NCBI RefSeq assembly: GCF_000143415.4
Contig: NW_003314338.1
Location: forward strand, 138,501-198,500
Source: Selaginella moellendorffii
Lineage: Eukaryota > Streptophyta > Lycopodiopsida > Selaginellales > Selaginellaceae
Direction of reading: 5' to 3'
DNA: 60,000 nt
The notes below the pieces were generated by a model. The model ran no database searches and was not told where the DNA came from. It saw only the letters and a program-made list of their open reading frames with translations. Both the position numbers and the translations under genes were made by a program. Shown here piece by piece: positions 34,399-43,846 of this stretch; within the stretch, counting starts at the first letter, position 1; every line of letters begins with the position of its first letter.

Positions 34399-36214
34399 TG
34401 TAAGCGACTAAATTTTCCATTCTACTTTAGTCACTTAACCACACCTCCGACCATTTGGAGGAGTCTCATTCGCAACCTCCATTAGTCCAATTCAGGACTT
34501 GGGACTTGCTAGCCCCAAGAATGGCATCCATGCCACTCAACACTTGCACCTGGTCCAAGTGCTCCACGTGTCCGGTCCGAAGACCGACACCCAAGGTACC
34601 ACTGACATCTCGGCCCGTTACGCTAAGGCCATGCCCATTCACCTTTGCTGCACTAGTGGTTCAATACCACTTGCATCATCATCCCGTCTCTCCAAGACTG
34701 GGCCATCTGTTCACGAGTGGTCATCCTAGATCCACTCCTTAGCATCCTTAGGATGCCCACAGACCTGGGAAATCGCCTTCCCCAAAGTCCCTTTGTCAGT
34801 TCCTACCAAGTCCCTTTCTGCCCCTGGCCGTGTTTACCAACACTGCCACTGAATCGAGGCCCACAAGCCCGACCACTAAGTCCCATGGTCCTTTGGGACT
34901 TCCTCACCACACGACTGTGTCCTTGGTCACTACCCCAGAGGACTGCTCCTCTTCCTTTCCATAGTCTGGGCCTTTGGGACGACATTTCGGAACACCGTGG
35001 CCTTACGCGAGCCACCTGGGTACTCTCCCCACCTATCGCCTTTAGGTGCTCTAGCCATGGGCTTAGAGCGAGGTTCTGTTGAGCCACGCCTGGTATCCAA
35101 GTAGGTAGTGCCACCCACACTTGGACTGGGAGCATCGGCCAATCGATCTCCCGGGGGAACTAGAGCCGGCTCTTGAACACTTCACTAAGCTACCCCTCTT
35201 GTCGGTCCGTATTCACTCTAGTCTTGGACTTCCCAGTGGTCAGTTCATCACCCAACACTGGGTCTGGCCTTCCTGGGCCAAACTGGCCTTTCCTGGCCAA
35301 ACTGGCTCCACTGCAGTCCTCCCCCTACTATACTTTTGGAGCTCACCAAACCCCCCAGGGTCTAAGAGACGAACGCTTTGGGCTTTCACCCTCTCAGACT
35401 CGAACTCGGACTCGGACTCGGACTCGGACTCGGACTCGGGCTCGGGCTCGGTCTCGGCCTCGGCCTCGGTCTCGTTCTCGGTCCCGATCTCGGTCCCGAT
35501 CTCGGTCCCGGTCTCGGTCTCGACTTCGGTCCCGATCTCGGTCCCGGTCTCGGTCTCGACTTCGGACTCCATCTCGGACTCCATCTCGGACTCCATCTCG
35601 GACTCCATCTCGGGTCCATCTCGGACTCCATCTCGGGTCCATCTCGGGTCCATCTCGGACTCCATTTCGGGTCCATCTCGGGTCCACCTCGGACTCCATT
35701 TCGGGTACATCTCGGACTCCATCTCGGGTCCATCTCGGACTCCATCTCGGACTCCATTTCGGGTCCATCTCGGGTCCACCTCGGACTCCATCTCGGACTC
35801 CATTTCGGGTCCATCTCGGGTCCACCTCAGACTCCATCTCGGACTCCATTTCGGGTCCATCTCGGGTCCATCTCGGACTCCATTTCGGACTCCAACTCGG
35901 GTCCATCTCGGACTCCACTTCGGACTCCAACTCAAGTCCATCTCGGACTCCACTTCGGACTCCAACTCGAGTCCATCTCGGACACTTCCACGTGTCATGT
36001 GTTGGTCCTTTTGGGTCCCTTTTTGGAGCCTTGCTTTTTGCTCGCTTCGTGCTCGTTCCTCGAGCACTTCTTTGGGAGTTCCACTCCCGCTCTTGACTTT
36101 TTAAGTCGGAGCTTTTGGTCCAAACGTGTTACGCTCGTTTGGCTCTCACTTCAGCCACTACCACATGGCACCCTTCCGGCTCCACTTTGGGGCCTAGGGA
36201 TTTTGTGTCTCACA
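34399..36214 (-). repeat. Family A 5' LTR (1816 bp)
   Basis: Complete LTR from TGTAAGCGAC to TGTCTCACA with a long array (about 35397-35985). Its right border is the target duplication TGAGG. Confidence 0.92.
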
Positions 36215-36290
36215 TGAGGATGACGTGAAAAGAGTGTTTCCGAGTTTTGGTTATAATTTGGATGACATTCCTGAGAAAGGGGAGAATTGA
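36215..36290 (+). pseudogene. 3' end of the gypsy chromodomain reading frame
   Basis: After the TGAGG duplication the frame cut at 19378 resumes and runs to a TGA at 36288-36290. The residues VFPSFGYNLDDIPEKG are a plausible chromodomain tail. This confirms that 19379-36219 is one insertion. Confidence 0.85.
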
Positions 36291-36537
36291 GTTTTATAAC
36301 CATATTACTATATGATTTGAGCTATTTGTTCTATTCTCATTCTCTTGTTTCTATGACCGTATTGTCATGTGAGAAAGCCATATTGCTTTCTTTCTTTCGT
36401 GGCCATTTGTCGTGACATTGGTGTTGCTGTTTGCACATCTTTTCTCCATGGCCATCTTGCCTTGGACTCCTTTCATGTGAGGCTCATTTAACTTCTCGAA
36501 ACTAGTGTATGTGGCTGGGTCATGAGGGAGGGGATAA
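36291..36537 (+). other. gypsy 3' untranslated region
   Basis: T-rich stretch between the integrase stop and the LTR-like end. It finishes with GAGGGAGGGGA, a plausible polypurine tract at about 36524-36534. No gene is seen. Confidence 0.5.
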
Positions 36538-36649
36538 TAACAAGAACCACAAGAATATTCCAAGAATATTCCATGGCCTGTGGGATTTAAGGCCATAGCG
36601 CCTTAAGGGTTGGGAGGTTGGCCTAAGGTTCACTCTCTTGTTCGTTTCA
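36538..36649 (+). repeat. Short LTR-like sequence (3' side of gypsy element)
   Basis: Matches 13776-13874 over most of its length, with a small insertion (the 'gatttaaggccatagc' segment). Like the left copy it is followed by TTGGTATCC, so it is either a 3' LTR or the start of another copy. Confidence 0.5.
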
Positions 36650-37022
36650 CAGTTGGTATCCTGCTCAGGTGACAGTTGGAGCCTTCTGGACTAGTTGATT
36701 TCCTCATGGCTCCTCCAAGGCTTTAGCATCGCTCCAAAGGCTGACCACGCCCGGCAACGGCACAAGACACACGACATCGTGCCACAGGTTACAACAAACA
36801 CCACGCTCGTCGACTTTTACGAGTTTGCATGCAGCGCATGAGCATGCACAAGGTTGACTCAACTCGACGCTTGGCTGTCGGCTGAGGCGGCAACGGTACC
36901 CCTAAGTCTAGATGCACTATCCAGGCAACCCCGGAGAGACTTCACTCGGGAACCTTTAAAACAGAGTGACAGACAACAGACAATTATTCTCTCCGTTTCT
37001 ATTCATCTGCTACACACAGTTC
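36650..37022. other. Boundary between transposon block and gene island
   Basis: No convincing gene. GC content rises here towards that of the gene island. It should include the 3' untranslated region of the minus-strand ArfGAP gene. Confidence 0.4.
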
Positions 37023-38561
37023 TTACCGGATCCGGTCTTGTATGTCTGCAAGAAGGCTCGACGCAAACGAGCTGAGCTTCTTCCCAGTCTGGCCAGCCAT
37101 TTGTTTCAACGCGGACATGTCCTGAGAGGCCTGAAAAATCACCCAGGTCACTTATATATATATATATATACACAACCAAGCCTCTCTCACGCACCTGCAT
37201 TGATAATCTTGTCACGAGTTCCGATGCGGTCAGATCTGCGGACGATGCAACGGAGTTGCCTTCGTTTCGGTCGAAGAAGTCGGCACTTGATATGGACGAC
37301 GAGTTCTGCAAGCCAGTGTTCAAGGGATAACTAGTCCGTGTCAAAAACAAGCTTACCGCGAATTTTTGCAGGCGCACGTTGTTATCTACATCCGCAACCT
37401 TGCTGGGATCGTTGAAAAACTGCGCAGAGGATATAGACTTGGCATTTGAAAACTTTCGTTGAGCCTCGTCACTTTCTTCAACCTGTAAACGAGGAGTGTG
37501 ATAAGATCAATCTACTATGGCGCTGCTACTCAGATCGGTACCTGGGTCTTAGATCGACTGGAACGGGAGGAACTCTTCGCCTCGGAACTGAAGTCGGAGA
37601 AAAAGTCGGTTTTACTGGACGGTGCCACCACGTGCCCGGAGTTTGTAGACACGGCAGGTGGATCGTCATCGTCGGCATAGACGAAACGAGATCTAGGAGC
37701 AGGAGCAGCTTGCACAACCGCAGGAGAAGGCGCCGCCCCCGCTGCTGCTGCTGCTGTCTCTGTCTCTGCCGGCTTCTGATCATACAGGTTGTCACTAGTC
37801 TGCAAACAGGAATGAGAGTTTTCAGTATACGAGCGAGCGGCCAAGGGAAGTTGAAAAACACAACCTTGGTGGTGAGCTTCTTCACACCCAGGCCTCCACC
37901 CGACTTTCCACCTCCAATCTTTCTCAAGCCAACAGCGGAGGCCTTTTTGGGAAGGGCGACAGCAGGAGTGACAACAGGGGGTAGCAGCGCGGCATCGTTC
38001 TCGACGTGCTCGTCGTCAAAGTGCGGTGAGGCAGGCCCGAGCTTGGGGCTCGCAACTGTGTCAAGTTTGGCGGAATCCTTGGCGAGAACTTGCCTGTAAA
38101 GCTCGGCCGCTCTGGACGTATACTTGGACTCGATCTTGCCACCGTCGGTCCAGCCGTGCTGCTTGAAAAAGGCATGCGCACGACCATTCCCACCAACAAG
38201 CATCAGCTTGAGCTGATCTTGTGTCCACGAGTCGAGATTGGTGGACCTGTGAAGAGCCATTCTCATTCGTCACAAGAATCGAGACCAAGTCACTCTCTCA
38301 CTCGATCGCTCACCTCACGAAGCTTATGTGAACGCCCAGGCTGCGGTGGAGAGCCGAGCAGTCGAGGCAGATGAAGACTCCATAGGGGATTGATGCCCAG
38401 GTTGGGTTCTTCGTGGAGCAATCGAAGCACACCTGCATTAAAACAAAGGAAACAAAGCTAAGCTAGGGGTATGGCGCTCTTAGTACCTTGTTGTCCGCCT
38501 TGGCCTTGAGCCGCCTGAACACGGCGTCTCTCTCCCAGTGCTCGTCCCCTCCGGCAGCCAT
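37023..38561 (-). CDS. ARF GTPase-activating protein, AGD8/9/10 type
   Basis: It stimulates GTP hydrolysis on ARF GTPases at Golgi/ER vesicle sites. Exon 1 starts [15 protein letters not shown]. Exon 2 holds the ArfGAP zinc finger, C-x2-C-x16-C-x2-C ([11 protein letters not shown]...FICLDC), followed by the arginine-finger segment [14 protein letters not shown]. The next exon has [20 protein letters not shown] and FFKQHGW. Downstream are a Pro/Ala/Ser-rich linker, the conserved [14 protein letters not shown] block, a SSADFF repeat, [11 protein letters not shown] and the C-terminal exon [13 protein letters not shown]...[10 protein letters not shown], matching the tail of plant AGD8-10. The last intron carries a TA run. 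The stop is the TAA at 37023-37025. It is head-to-head with the next gene. Part of its 3' end is duplicated at 42.2 kb. Confidence 0.9.
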
Positions 38562-38635
38562 GAGCCTAGATCTAGGTCTCCTCCTCCCTTCCTGGTTACC
38601 CTAAATAAGGGCCTAGGGTTTATCGATCCGGGAAA
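38562..38635. promoter_or_regulatory. 74-bp shared bidirectional promoter/5' UTR region
   Basis: The start codons of two divergent genes are only 74 bp apart. The gap contains a telo-box TAGGGTTT (38614-38621) and an ACCCTAAA-like motif in the other direction (about 38598-38605). No TATA box is evident. Telo-boxes are common in promoters of housekeeping and growth genes in plants. Confidence 0.55.
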
Positions 38636-41600
38636 ATGGGGCTCGTCCTGCTGCTCCTCCTGGCGCTCACCGGAGTAATCCAGGCGCTGGCAGCTTACAG
38701 CGATGTGTTCCGCCACGCTTCCGCGCCTCAATTCCACCACGGTGCCTTCCAGGACATCAGCGACAGCATCCGATTCGATGTTCATCGCTTCCTGCATTCT
38801 CGTGCCGAGGTGAGCTAGCTACGCCCTGATTCGATCGATCAGACGGGCTGATTCATGGCGCCAGGTCCCTTTCGAGGTCCCTCTGGAAGTAAATGTGGTG
38901 CTCCTGGGATTTAATGGCGATGGTGGCTACCGCTACACGCTGGATGCGGTCAAGCTCAAGAATGTGCTCAACCAGAGCATTCCCCGCCACAGGCCTGCCT
39001 GCTTGGAGACTGGCCAGCGTCTCGACATTGAGCACAAGCTCTACTACAACGTCATGCCGGTAAAGCCGAGCATCAAAACTTTCCTTTTGGGCCAATTCTT
39101 CGTGTGTTACAGGCCGGCCAGATCGAACTTCTGACTGTCGAGAGCCATCTCAAGGGGGCCATGGTGGCTACCAATTCGACTGCAAGAGAGGTTGTTCTTA
39201 CTGGCATCTTTGTCCTCTCAACTTATGTCTGGGGTTTAGACAGAGTTTGGCAAAGTGCTTCCGTTGTACGAGGTGGAGGCCACCAAAGTTGAGCCGCTTT
39301 TCGACCGCTTGTACAGCTACCTGTTTGGTGTAGAACCGGATGCCAACACGAGCACGCACAAACACTTGCCGGTTGCGATTTTTATCCTTAACCTCGACAA
39401 GGTCTGGCCATTTGCTACTTATAGCTGTTGAATCCTGACATGGTTTGGCAGGTGCGTATGGACCCTCGAATTCCTGTCGACGTCAACAATGCAACACTGT
39501 CCTCGAAAATTGAAGGGCTCACACCTGAACAGCTGAGGGAACAAGAAGGTGGCTATATTTACAAGTATCGCTACAACGAAGGTGCGTCGACGCAGCTTTG
39601 GCTGAGCTCTGGAAGGTGCTAGTGCTTACTGTAGAATGCATATGTCCAGCTTACTTCTCTCTTTCAGGTATGCCGTGATTGATATTGCGGCTGGGCCTTG
39701 TGCATATGGAAAAGTGGACTCGAACGAAGGCAGTGTAGGATACAACACGGTTCCGAGGTTGCAAAGCGTCTTCTTTCCTCGAGGACGGTCTCCGATCCAA
39801 GACACAAAAGCACACAGTGTTTTCTCCGGCCAACTTGTTGCGCTTGTCGCATCTGCTGTTGAGTACTTGATATCACCAGATGTCAGGTGAGCATCTATTG
39901 TTACGTTACGATCGGCTAACGAGTGGTTCGAGCAGGTATGAAACAGTGGACGTTGCGCAGAGGCTTCTGGTTTCTGTCATAATCTTGAGAAACCATCAAC
40001 AAAATACTCTACTTCATTCCGGGGGAAACGATACAATAGACATGGATGCAATCGAGAGAGAGGTATCTGCATCATTGAGACATGTATTGCTCATTCTTTA
40101 CCGGACTTTTGTCAGGTCAAGAAACTGGCCGAGCCGGGGCAGGAGGTAGTTGTCGTTGGAGGAACACATAACTTGCATGACCACGAGAAGCTGGCAATTG
40201 CTGTTAGGAAAGCATATCGCAGTTTGTCAACTCATGAGACTACGAAGGACGGACGGTATCAAGTTCGGATCAAACCTTACCTTGATGGTTCTGTTCTAAG
40301 AGAGGTACACTTGTTATCGATGTCGCAAATAATCATCTTACTGGTACAGTTTGATGCAGGAGTTCAAACTTTCTGCCGATCTTCTAGCGTCGGGGCTTCT
40401 TGAACTTGCGGAGCCGTCCCTCTCAAATAAGTTCTTCAATTACATGGTTGCTCTTTTTGAATGCAATGAAATTTTCTGAACGATTTATGTTGCAGGAGGG
40501 GGAGCCAGATGAGGAGCAGTTCAAACGCGACCCAGTGATCAAATCCTCTTCTCGACAGGATTGGAGGTACGGCAGCAAGCAAGACAAGGAAAATAAGAGA
40601 GCGGAATCCAGATTGCAAAATCCTCCAAATGTGAAGAAAGCCTACGGAACCAGAGTTGTCCCCGTGTAAGTTTTTCTTCTCAGGGCTCCTGCACCATTCT
40701 AAAATGTATTTTCTTGCAGATTTGTGTTGTCACTGGCTGGACTCGATGAGGAACTTCTCATGCAAGGAGAGAGTGCTGTCTGGACAAGTAACGACGCTGT
40801 TTTTGTTGTACAGCACGAAAGCGATCCCTTCAATTTAAGGTCTGCTACGTTTATCTTATATGCTCTCTTGTGACTAATAATGTGGCTATGTGGTAGCTAT
40901 GTTTCGGAGACGGCGAGGATACAAGCAGTTCCAAAGAATCCTCAAAGACACATCATTGCTGGCCTGGCTGCCGTGGTGGGAGGCTTGGTGGCACCATATG
41001 AAAGAGCATCGCATGTTCATCAGCGTCCCCTGGTAAACTGGCTCTGGGGCTCCGGTCATCATCCGTTTGGTCCCTTCTCTAACGCAGCAAAGATTAGCAG
41101 CTTACAAACTGACACGGCGTTGGTACGTGGTGTGGTCTTTGTTAGATTTTCCTTAATCTGATTCTCTCAAACAGCGGAATTCGATTTATGCACGCGTGGA
41201 CCAAGCTCTTCGAGCTATAAGACAATCCACAGAGGTGTGGTTGCAAAAGCAGATGTTTGTTTTTCCTGACCGTGGCCTTTACCAGAGCATCCAATCATTC
41301 ACAAATGAGTTCCTGAAAACTCCGCTTGGAGAGCCTGTGAAGGGTAAGAAGCCACAGTCTGTTGCGGGACTGTGGCTCGACAAATTCTACAAGAAGACTA
41401 CGAACCTTCCCATGCCAATTCCGCACGAGCTGGTCCAGCAACTGGAAACTTACCTGGATGTAAGATCGTCTCTCTATCTTGTGTTGGCTGTTGGTAACTG
41501 TTTGTGGACTCAGGAACTGGAGACGCAGCTGGTGGAAGTGTCGTCTCGTTTGTACAATCATGAACTGCTGGAGGCACATGAAAACTCCACACACCTGCTG

Positions 41601-41845
41601 CAATACACGACATTTGCCAAAGCGTAAGTGGATTCAGAAAGGAACCTCGCATTGTGCTGATTGGTTTCCCATGCTGCAGCTATGTGGAGCATGTCCTGGA
41701 AACGGAGAGAGACCGGATGAGGTGTTGTCATGTGGAGCATTCGATACCAGTCCAGAGCTCCCAGGCCCTGATTTACGGGGTGATATTGCTTACGGGCTTT
41801 GTCATATATTTCCTCGTCATTTCACTTTCAGGTGACAAATGGTAA
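38636..41845 (+). CDS. Plant secretory/membrane protein of unknown function (At5g58100-like)
   Basis: A multi-exon gene with short introns. The start MGLVLLLLLALTGVIQALAA is a signal peptide. The following exons read smoothly in one frame: VVLLGFNGDGGYRYTLDAVKL, RPACLETGQRLDIEHKL, an acidic/hydrophilic middle, LAGLDEELLMQGESAVWTSND, HHPFGPFSNAAKISSLQTDTALRNSIYARVD. The last exon ends with one membrane segment (ALIYGVILLTGFVIYFLVIS) and a short tail SGDKW. This gives a type I topology with a large luminal or extracellular part. From memory it resembles the Arabidopsis At5g58100/At3g28720 family, some members of which are linked to pollen wall formation; that link is tentative. No catalytic motif is recognised. 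Exons of about 60-240 bp use normal GT-AG sites. Confidence 0.8.
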
Positions 41846-42162
41846 AGCAAACGAAAAGCTTTTGAGGAACACAATTTTGGCACCTGTGAAATAATAGAAA
41901 CACCTAACGTCTTCGATCGTCAGCAAGCACCTTATCTCCTTGGTGGCTGACCAAGAAATGCATTGTCAGAGTGTCGTCCAGGCATGCCCAAGACTTGAGA
42001 GCAACGTTCACAAAAATGACAACGACCCTTATGGCAGCGAGATGTTGTGAAACTTTGATCATTGGGTAGGAAGGGCTCAGCAGGCAGTCGGATTGGGGAC
42101 TCCTCTTAAGAAAGTGACGAGGCTTTTCAACCGCCAAATCTATATAGTTTTTATAACGACTA
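41846..42162. other. Convergent intergenic region
   Basis: Lies between the stop of the plus-strand gene and the duplicated ArfGAP piece. Only short ORFs are present and no repeat was recognised. It probably holds the 3' untranslated regions of both convergent genes. Confidence 0.5.
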
Positions 42163-42315
42163 TGAACACTGCGTCTTCCATGTCGAGTGCCGAGCTCGTG
42201 ACAAGATTACTATGGCCTTTTGTGTGTACGTATGACCTGGGTGCCCTCTCTGTCCGCATTGAAACAAATGGCTGGGGAAGAACTTCTCAGCTCGTTTGCG
42301 TCGAGCCTGGATCTA
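42163..42315 (+). pseudogene. Duplicated 3' fragment of the ArfGAP gene
   Basis: Matches the last two exons of the ArfGAP gene at 37.0-37.3 kb, in opposite orientation. Exon parts: SSAELVTRL versus ASELVTRL, and ALKQMAG...LSSFASSL in both. The end of the intron between them (GACCTGGGTG) is also kept, so the copy arose through DNA, not through reverse transcription. It has no start and frames are disrupted. It overlaps the PPR gene antisense and forms its 3' end. Confidence 0.75.
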
Positions 42316-43802
42316 GTCTTTGGGGGCTCAAGCGACGAAACAAACAACCTGTTGATCGAGTCCCGCTGCTTCAGCTTCTCCTGTTCTACAGCCATGACGT
42401 CGGCCTTGTCCGTGAGGCCCTGAGAGCGGTAGGCCTGGATGAGGATGTTGTAGGTGAGGTGGTCGGGCTTGCATCCCTGCTCCTGCATGGCGGCGAAGTA
42501 GCGGTCGATGCTGCTGATGTCGGAGGCCCTCCTGTAGGCGTCGAGCACCGAGTTGTAGAGCGCGGTGTCGGGCTGGACCTTGTGCATGCTCATCTGCTCC
42601 AGCAGCCTGGGGAGCTTGCGCTGCATCCCAAACTTGCCGTAGAAGTTGATGAGCGTGCAGTAGGTGACGGAGTCGGGCCGGACGCCCCCACACTTCATGC
42701 TGGTGAAGGTCTTGAGCATCTGCGTCTTGCGGCCGGCACGGCCATAGGCGTTGATGAGGATGTTGTAGGTGACGGCGTCAACCTGGTAGTGGTACCTGTG
42801 GATGTAGCGCACAACCGCGTGCATCTTGTCGAACATCTCGGCCTTAGCGTAGGCGGCCATGAGCGAGTGGAGCGTGAGCGAGTCGGGGCCGTCGCTGGGC
42901 GTGGTCAGCCTCTGGAACCACTCCTCCATTCGCCGGATGTCGCCGCGGTTGCCAAAGCCTTTGACGATGGCGTTGCGGCTCCAGTGGTCGGGCCTGCACG
43001 AGGGCGAGGGCGACTGGAGCATCTGGAGCGCCAGGTCGTGGAGCTTGTCGAGGGAGCCGCACTTGGCATAGGCGTCGAGGATGATGTTGTAGGTGACGCG
43101 GTTGGGCTGGATGCCTCGGGCGGTCATGTCGGCCAGGAGGTCCGCGGCACGGCTCAGCTGGCCGCAGTCGCAGCACGACTTGATGAGGAGGCTGTAGGTG
43201 AAGACGTCAGGCGAGCAGTGCGGGGTGGCGTTCATGGCTTGGAGCACTTCCATGGCGGTGCTCATCAGGTTGCTGCGCGTGTAGGCGGACATGAGGGCCG
43301 TGAATGCCTCCCGGCTGGGGCCGCAGCCGTCGGCGAGCATGGTCTGGAAGAGGGAGGCGGCCTCGTCCGGCCGCTTGCATTTGCCCAGCATCTCCAGCAT
43401 GCGGATGTAGGTGCCGGCGTATGGCTGGTACCATTGCTGCGAGCGGAGGAGCTCAAACACTTTGAGCGCCGCCTCCCACTGGCCCCGCTGGATCCTGTCC
43501 GACAGTATGTCGAGCAGCGAGCTGGGCAGCAGCTTGCTCGCCTTTCTGGCCATACTCTTGCGCAAGCTCGCCTCCTCGGACGCCATGACCCGGTTTGCCA
43601 CCGTCATGGCCTCCCTGGCCGACCGCTTGTCCTGCCTCGTCTCCCGCCATTGCAAGCGGCTGGGCCGCACGCTCCTGCTGCTTCCGCCGCTGCTATCGCT
43701 GCTGCTGCTGCCGCATTGGACACACATCCTCGTCCATCGCCCATTGCCAAGTGCAGCAGCGAGGTGCCAAGAGGCCGGCCATGGCTCCCGCAGATGAAAC
43801 AT
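42210..43802 (-). CDS. P-class pentatricopeptide repeat (PPR) protein, probably organellar
   Basis: A single-exon frame of 530 residues. After an N-terminal region rich in Ser/Arg (possible transit peptide) come about ten 35-residue P-type PPR motifs from roughly residue 115 to 465, such as PDVFTYSLLIKSCCDCGQLSRAADLL, PNRVTYNIILDAYAKCG, VDAVTYNILINAYGRAG, PDSVTYCTLINFYGKFG and PDHLTYNILIQAYRSQG. There is no E or DYW extension. PPR proteins bind single-stranded RNA in plastids or mitochondria for RNA stability, splicing or translation. The overall plan is like Arabidopsis At3g06430, but orthology is not shown. An in-frame TAA two codons upstream fixes the earliest start. The last ~35 residues are encoded antisense to the ArfGAP fragment, so this tail is new. 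Confidence 0.88.
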   Translation of the reverse strand: MFHLREPWPASWHLAAALGNGRWTRMCVQCGSSSSDSSGGSSRSVRPSRLQWRETRQDKRSAREAMTVANRVMASEEASLRKSMARKASKLLPSSLLDILSDRIQRGQWEAALKVFELLRSQQWYQPYAGTYIRMLEMLGKCKRPDEAASLFQTMLADGCGPSREAFTALMSAYTRSNLMSTAMEVLQAMNATPHCSPDVFTYSLLIKSCCDCGQLSRAADLLADMTARGIQPNRVTYNIILDAYAKCGSLDKLHDLALQMLQSPSPSCRPDHWSRNAIVKGFGNRGDIRRMEEWFQRLTTPSDGPDSLTLHSLMAAYAKAEMFDKMHAVVRYIHRYHYQVDAVTYNILINAYGRAGRKTQMLKTFTSMKCGGVRPDSVTYCTLINFYGKFGMQRKLPRLLEQMSMHKVQPDTALYNSVLDAYRRASDISSIDRYFAAMQEQGCKPDHLTYNILIQAYRSQGLTDKADVMAVEQEKLKQRDSINRLFVSSLEPPKTRSRLDANELRSSSPAICFNADREGTQVIRTHKRP

Positions 43803-43846
43803 GCATTACCTAGCTATATAGCATATGGCAGCAGAAAAGCAAGTAC

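Larger units (their letters stand above)
19379..36214 (-). mobile_element. Family A non-coding LTR element (LARD-like), full minus copy, with nested insertions
   Basis: Complete from TGTAAGCAAC (19379) to TGTCTCACA (36214), flanked by the perfect 5-bp duplication TGAGG (19374-19378 and 36215-36219). The LTR at the left is the 3' LTR (19379-20871 plus 30005-30344), split by family B. The interior is 30345-34398, and the primer site, reversed, lies at 34384-34395 next to the 5' LTR (34399-36214). The two LTRs are highly similar in the stretches compared by eye, so insertion is moderately recent. No protein-coding capacity was found. It interrupts the gypsy chromodomain. Confidence 0.92.
13776..36649 (+). 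mobile_element. Fragmented Ty3/gypsy chromodomain retrotransposon, with nested insertions
   Basis: Pieces in order: short LTR-like end (13776), gag start (13905), gag body (about 16721-17389), CCHC knuckle (17537-17578), RNase H tail (about 17640-17940), integrase core and chromodomain (18103-19378, resuming at 36215-36290), and a second LTR-like sequence (36538-36649). Protease and most of the reverse transcriptase are missing and there are in-frame stops, so the copy is inactive. A TIR element and a LINE fragment sit in gag, and a family A element sits in the chromodomain. The flanking LTR-like sequences are only about 100-115 bp, and the second is also followed by TTGGTATCC, so the exact element ends are uncertain. 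Confidence 0.75.
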
